Assembly: GCA_963770505.1 (NCBI GenBank)
Contig: CAVYPR010000001.1
Coordinates: 1,054,001 to 1,118,000 of the forward strand
DNA from: CAVYPR01 sp963770505
GTDB lineage: Bacteria; Actinomycetota; Acidimicrobiia; Acidimicrobiales; RAAP-2
DNA length: 64,000 nucleotides
Direction of reading: 5' to 3'
Within the stretch, counting starts at the first letter, position 1. Each line of letters starts with the position of its first letter. Of this stretch, positions 62,984-64,000 are shown piece by piece. Made by a program: the position numbers and the translations under genes. The notes beneath the pieces were generated by a model. That model saw nothing but the letters and a program-made list of their open reading frames with translations. It had not been told where the DNA came from and ran no database searches.

Positions 62984-63970
62984 CTGATCCGGTTCGGCGT
63001 CCTCGGCGCGGCCCGCATCGTCCCGGCGGCCCTGATCGGGCCGGCCCGCCGGGTGCCCGGCGTCGAGGTGGAGGCCCTGGCCGCCCGGGACCCCGAGCGG
63101 GCCGCCCCGTTCTGCGCCAAGCACAAGATCCCCCGGGTCGTGGCCTCCTACGAGGAGCTCGTGAAGGACCCTGAGGTCGACGCCGTCTACATCGCGCTGC
63201 CCAACGGCCTCCACGGACGCTGGACGCTGGCCGCCCTGGCCGCCGGCAAGCACGTGCTCTGCGAGAAGCCCTTCACCGCCGACGCCGCCGAGGCCCGCAC
63301 CGTGGCCGGCGCCGCCTCCACCTCGGGACTGGTGGTGGCCGAGGCCTTCCACTACCGCTACCACCCGCTGGCGGCGCGCCTGGTCGAGATCGTCCACTCG
63401 GGCGAGCTGGGGCCGGTCCGCCACATCGAGGTCGCCTTCTCGGCGCCGATCCCGCGGCGCGGGGACATCCGCTACCGCCTCGACCTCGCCGGGGGCGCGC
63501 TGATGGACATGGGCTGCTACACGGTGAGCCTGCTGCGCCTGCTGGCCGGGGGGCAGCCCACCGTGGTCTCCGCCCGGGCCAAGCTGTCCTCCCCCGGGGT
63601 CGACCGGGCCATGCGGGCCCGCCTCACCCTGCCGGGGGGTGGGACGGCCTCCATCCACTGCTCGATGTTCTCCTCGTCGGTCCTGGCCACCCACGCCAAG
63701 GTGGTGGGGTCGACCGGGGAGCTGCGGGTCTTCAACCCGTTCGCCCCCCAGGCCCTGCACCGCCTGCGGGTGCGGACCGACGCCGCCGGCGGCCGGGTCG
63801 AGCGGCTCACCCGCCGGCCCACCTACGACTTCCAGCTCCAGGCCTTCGCCGAGGCCGTGGCCGGGGGCGCCCCGGTCCTCACCCCGCCCGAGGACGCTGT
63901 CAAGAACATGGCGCTCATCGACGACATCTACCGCGCCGCGCACCTCGAGCCCCGTCGGCCGACGGCCTGA
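62984..63970 (+). CDS. Gfo/Idh/MocA family oxidoreductase
   Basis: A 328-residue NAD(P)-dependent oxidoreductase. N-terminal Rossmann RFGVLGAARIVPAALIG, NGLHGRWTLAALAAGKHVLC then EKPF with the catalytic-type lysine, and AEAFHYRYHPLAARLVEIV in the C-domain with GGALMDMGCYTVSLLRLLAG. It is close to the group containing glucose-fructose and dihydrodiol dehydrogenases. The start is uncertain: CTG 62984 fits the fold and AAGGGG lies nine bases upstream, while the open frame extends further left without family character. Confidence 0.82.
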   Translation: MIRFGVLGAARIVPAALIGPARRVPGVEVEALAARDPERAAPFCAKHKIPRVVASYEELVKDPEVDAVYIALPNGLHGRWTLAALAAGKHVLCEKPFTADAAEARTVAGAASTSGLVVAEAFHYRYHPLAARLVEIVHSGELGPVRHIEVAFSAPIPRRGDIRYRLDLAGGALMDMGCYTVSLLRLLAGGQPTVVSARAKLSSPGVDRAMRARLTLPGGGTASIHCSMFSSSVLATHAKVVGSTGELRVFNPFAPQALHRLRVRTDAAGGRVERLTRRPTYDFQLQAFAEAVAGGAPVLTPPEDAVKNMALIDDIYRAAHLEPRRPTA

Positions 63971-63971
63971 C

Positions 63972-64000
63972 GTGGACCCCGACCGGGTGGCGCGGGTGCG
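63972..64000 (+). CDS. Possible start of the next gene (partial)
   Basis: GTG 63972 follows the oxidoreductase stop after one base and the frame VDPDRVARVR is open to the window edge. Too short to assign. Confidence 0.3.

Overview
The window looks like a high-GC actinobacterial chromosome, probably from the Acidimicrobiia or a related lineage; this is inferred from gene content, not from a marker gene. Signs are the high GC, many GTG/TTG starts, GTGA/ATGA start-stop overlaps, a HupB-like HU protein with a Lys/Ala-rich tail, MurT-GatD, and secreted proteins carrying the YWLVAADGGVF-type propeller repeats. No rRNA, tRNA or CRISPR array was seen.

Region 1 (1-35 kb) is an exopolysaccharide locus. 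It opens with four tightly overlapping genes at 177-3518: a small carrier protein, an acyl-CoA-dehydrogenase-like flavoprotein, an amino acid:[carrier protein] ligase (a class II seryl-tRNA-synthetase relative) and a DUF1839 protein. A holo-ACP synthase that could prime the carrier lies at 26.2 kb. The sugar part comprises an AlgD-like GDP-mannose dehydrogenase, two GT4 glycosyltransferases, an asparagine-synthase-type amidotransferase, a fused Zn-dehydrogenase/Gfo-Idh oxidoreductase, a heparinase II/III-type lyase, a Wzy-like polymerase, two Wzz-like copolymerases with degenerate kinase domains, and a polyprenyl-phosphate glycosyl-1-phosphate transferase. Around these are a tandem alpha/beta hydrolase, an ECF sigma factor, a GH2 mannosidase-like enzyme, an amidohydrolase, a secreted beta-helix protein and a PAP2 membrane protein. 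A c-di-GMP-I riboswitch sits at about 28.92 kb. Remains of ISL3- and IS110-type elements and several long gene-free stretches suggest rearrangement. No flippase was found.

Region 2 (35.4-42.2 kb) is denser and visibly richer in GC. A TetR regulator is divergent from a four-gene overlapping operon: acyl reductase-HAD fusion, alcohol dehydrogenase, LarA/DUF2088 protein and PlsC-type acyltransferase. Two palindromic operators lie symmetrically between the two start codons. The gene set points to lipid or fatty-alcohol metabolism.

Region 3 (42.3-55.8 kb) is loosely packed and accessory: a tannase-family esterase, GNAT, a RibD-like reductase, a membrane-anchored protein of unknown role, a Tat-exported GH36 alpha-galactosidase, HU, an MFS exporter with divergent HxlR regulator and palindromic operator, a channel-like membrane protein and a MetF-like reductase.

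Region 4 (55.8-64 kb) is again dense and GC-rich: HAD-PlsC fusion, murT and gatD in one overlapping operon (cell-wall lipid II amidation), a LysR regulator, a GNAT coupled to a secreted GH43 protein with a repeat propeller, and a Gfo/Idh/MocA oxidoreductase.
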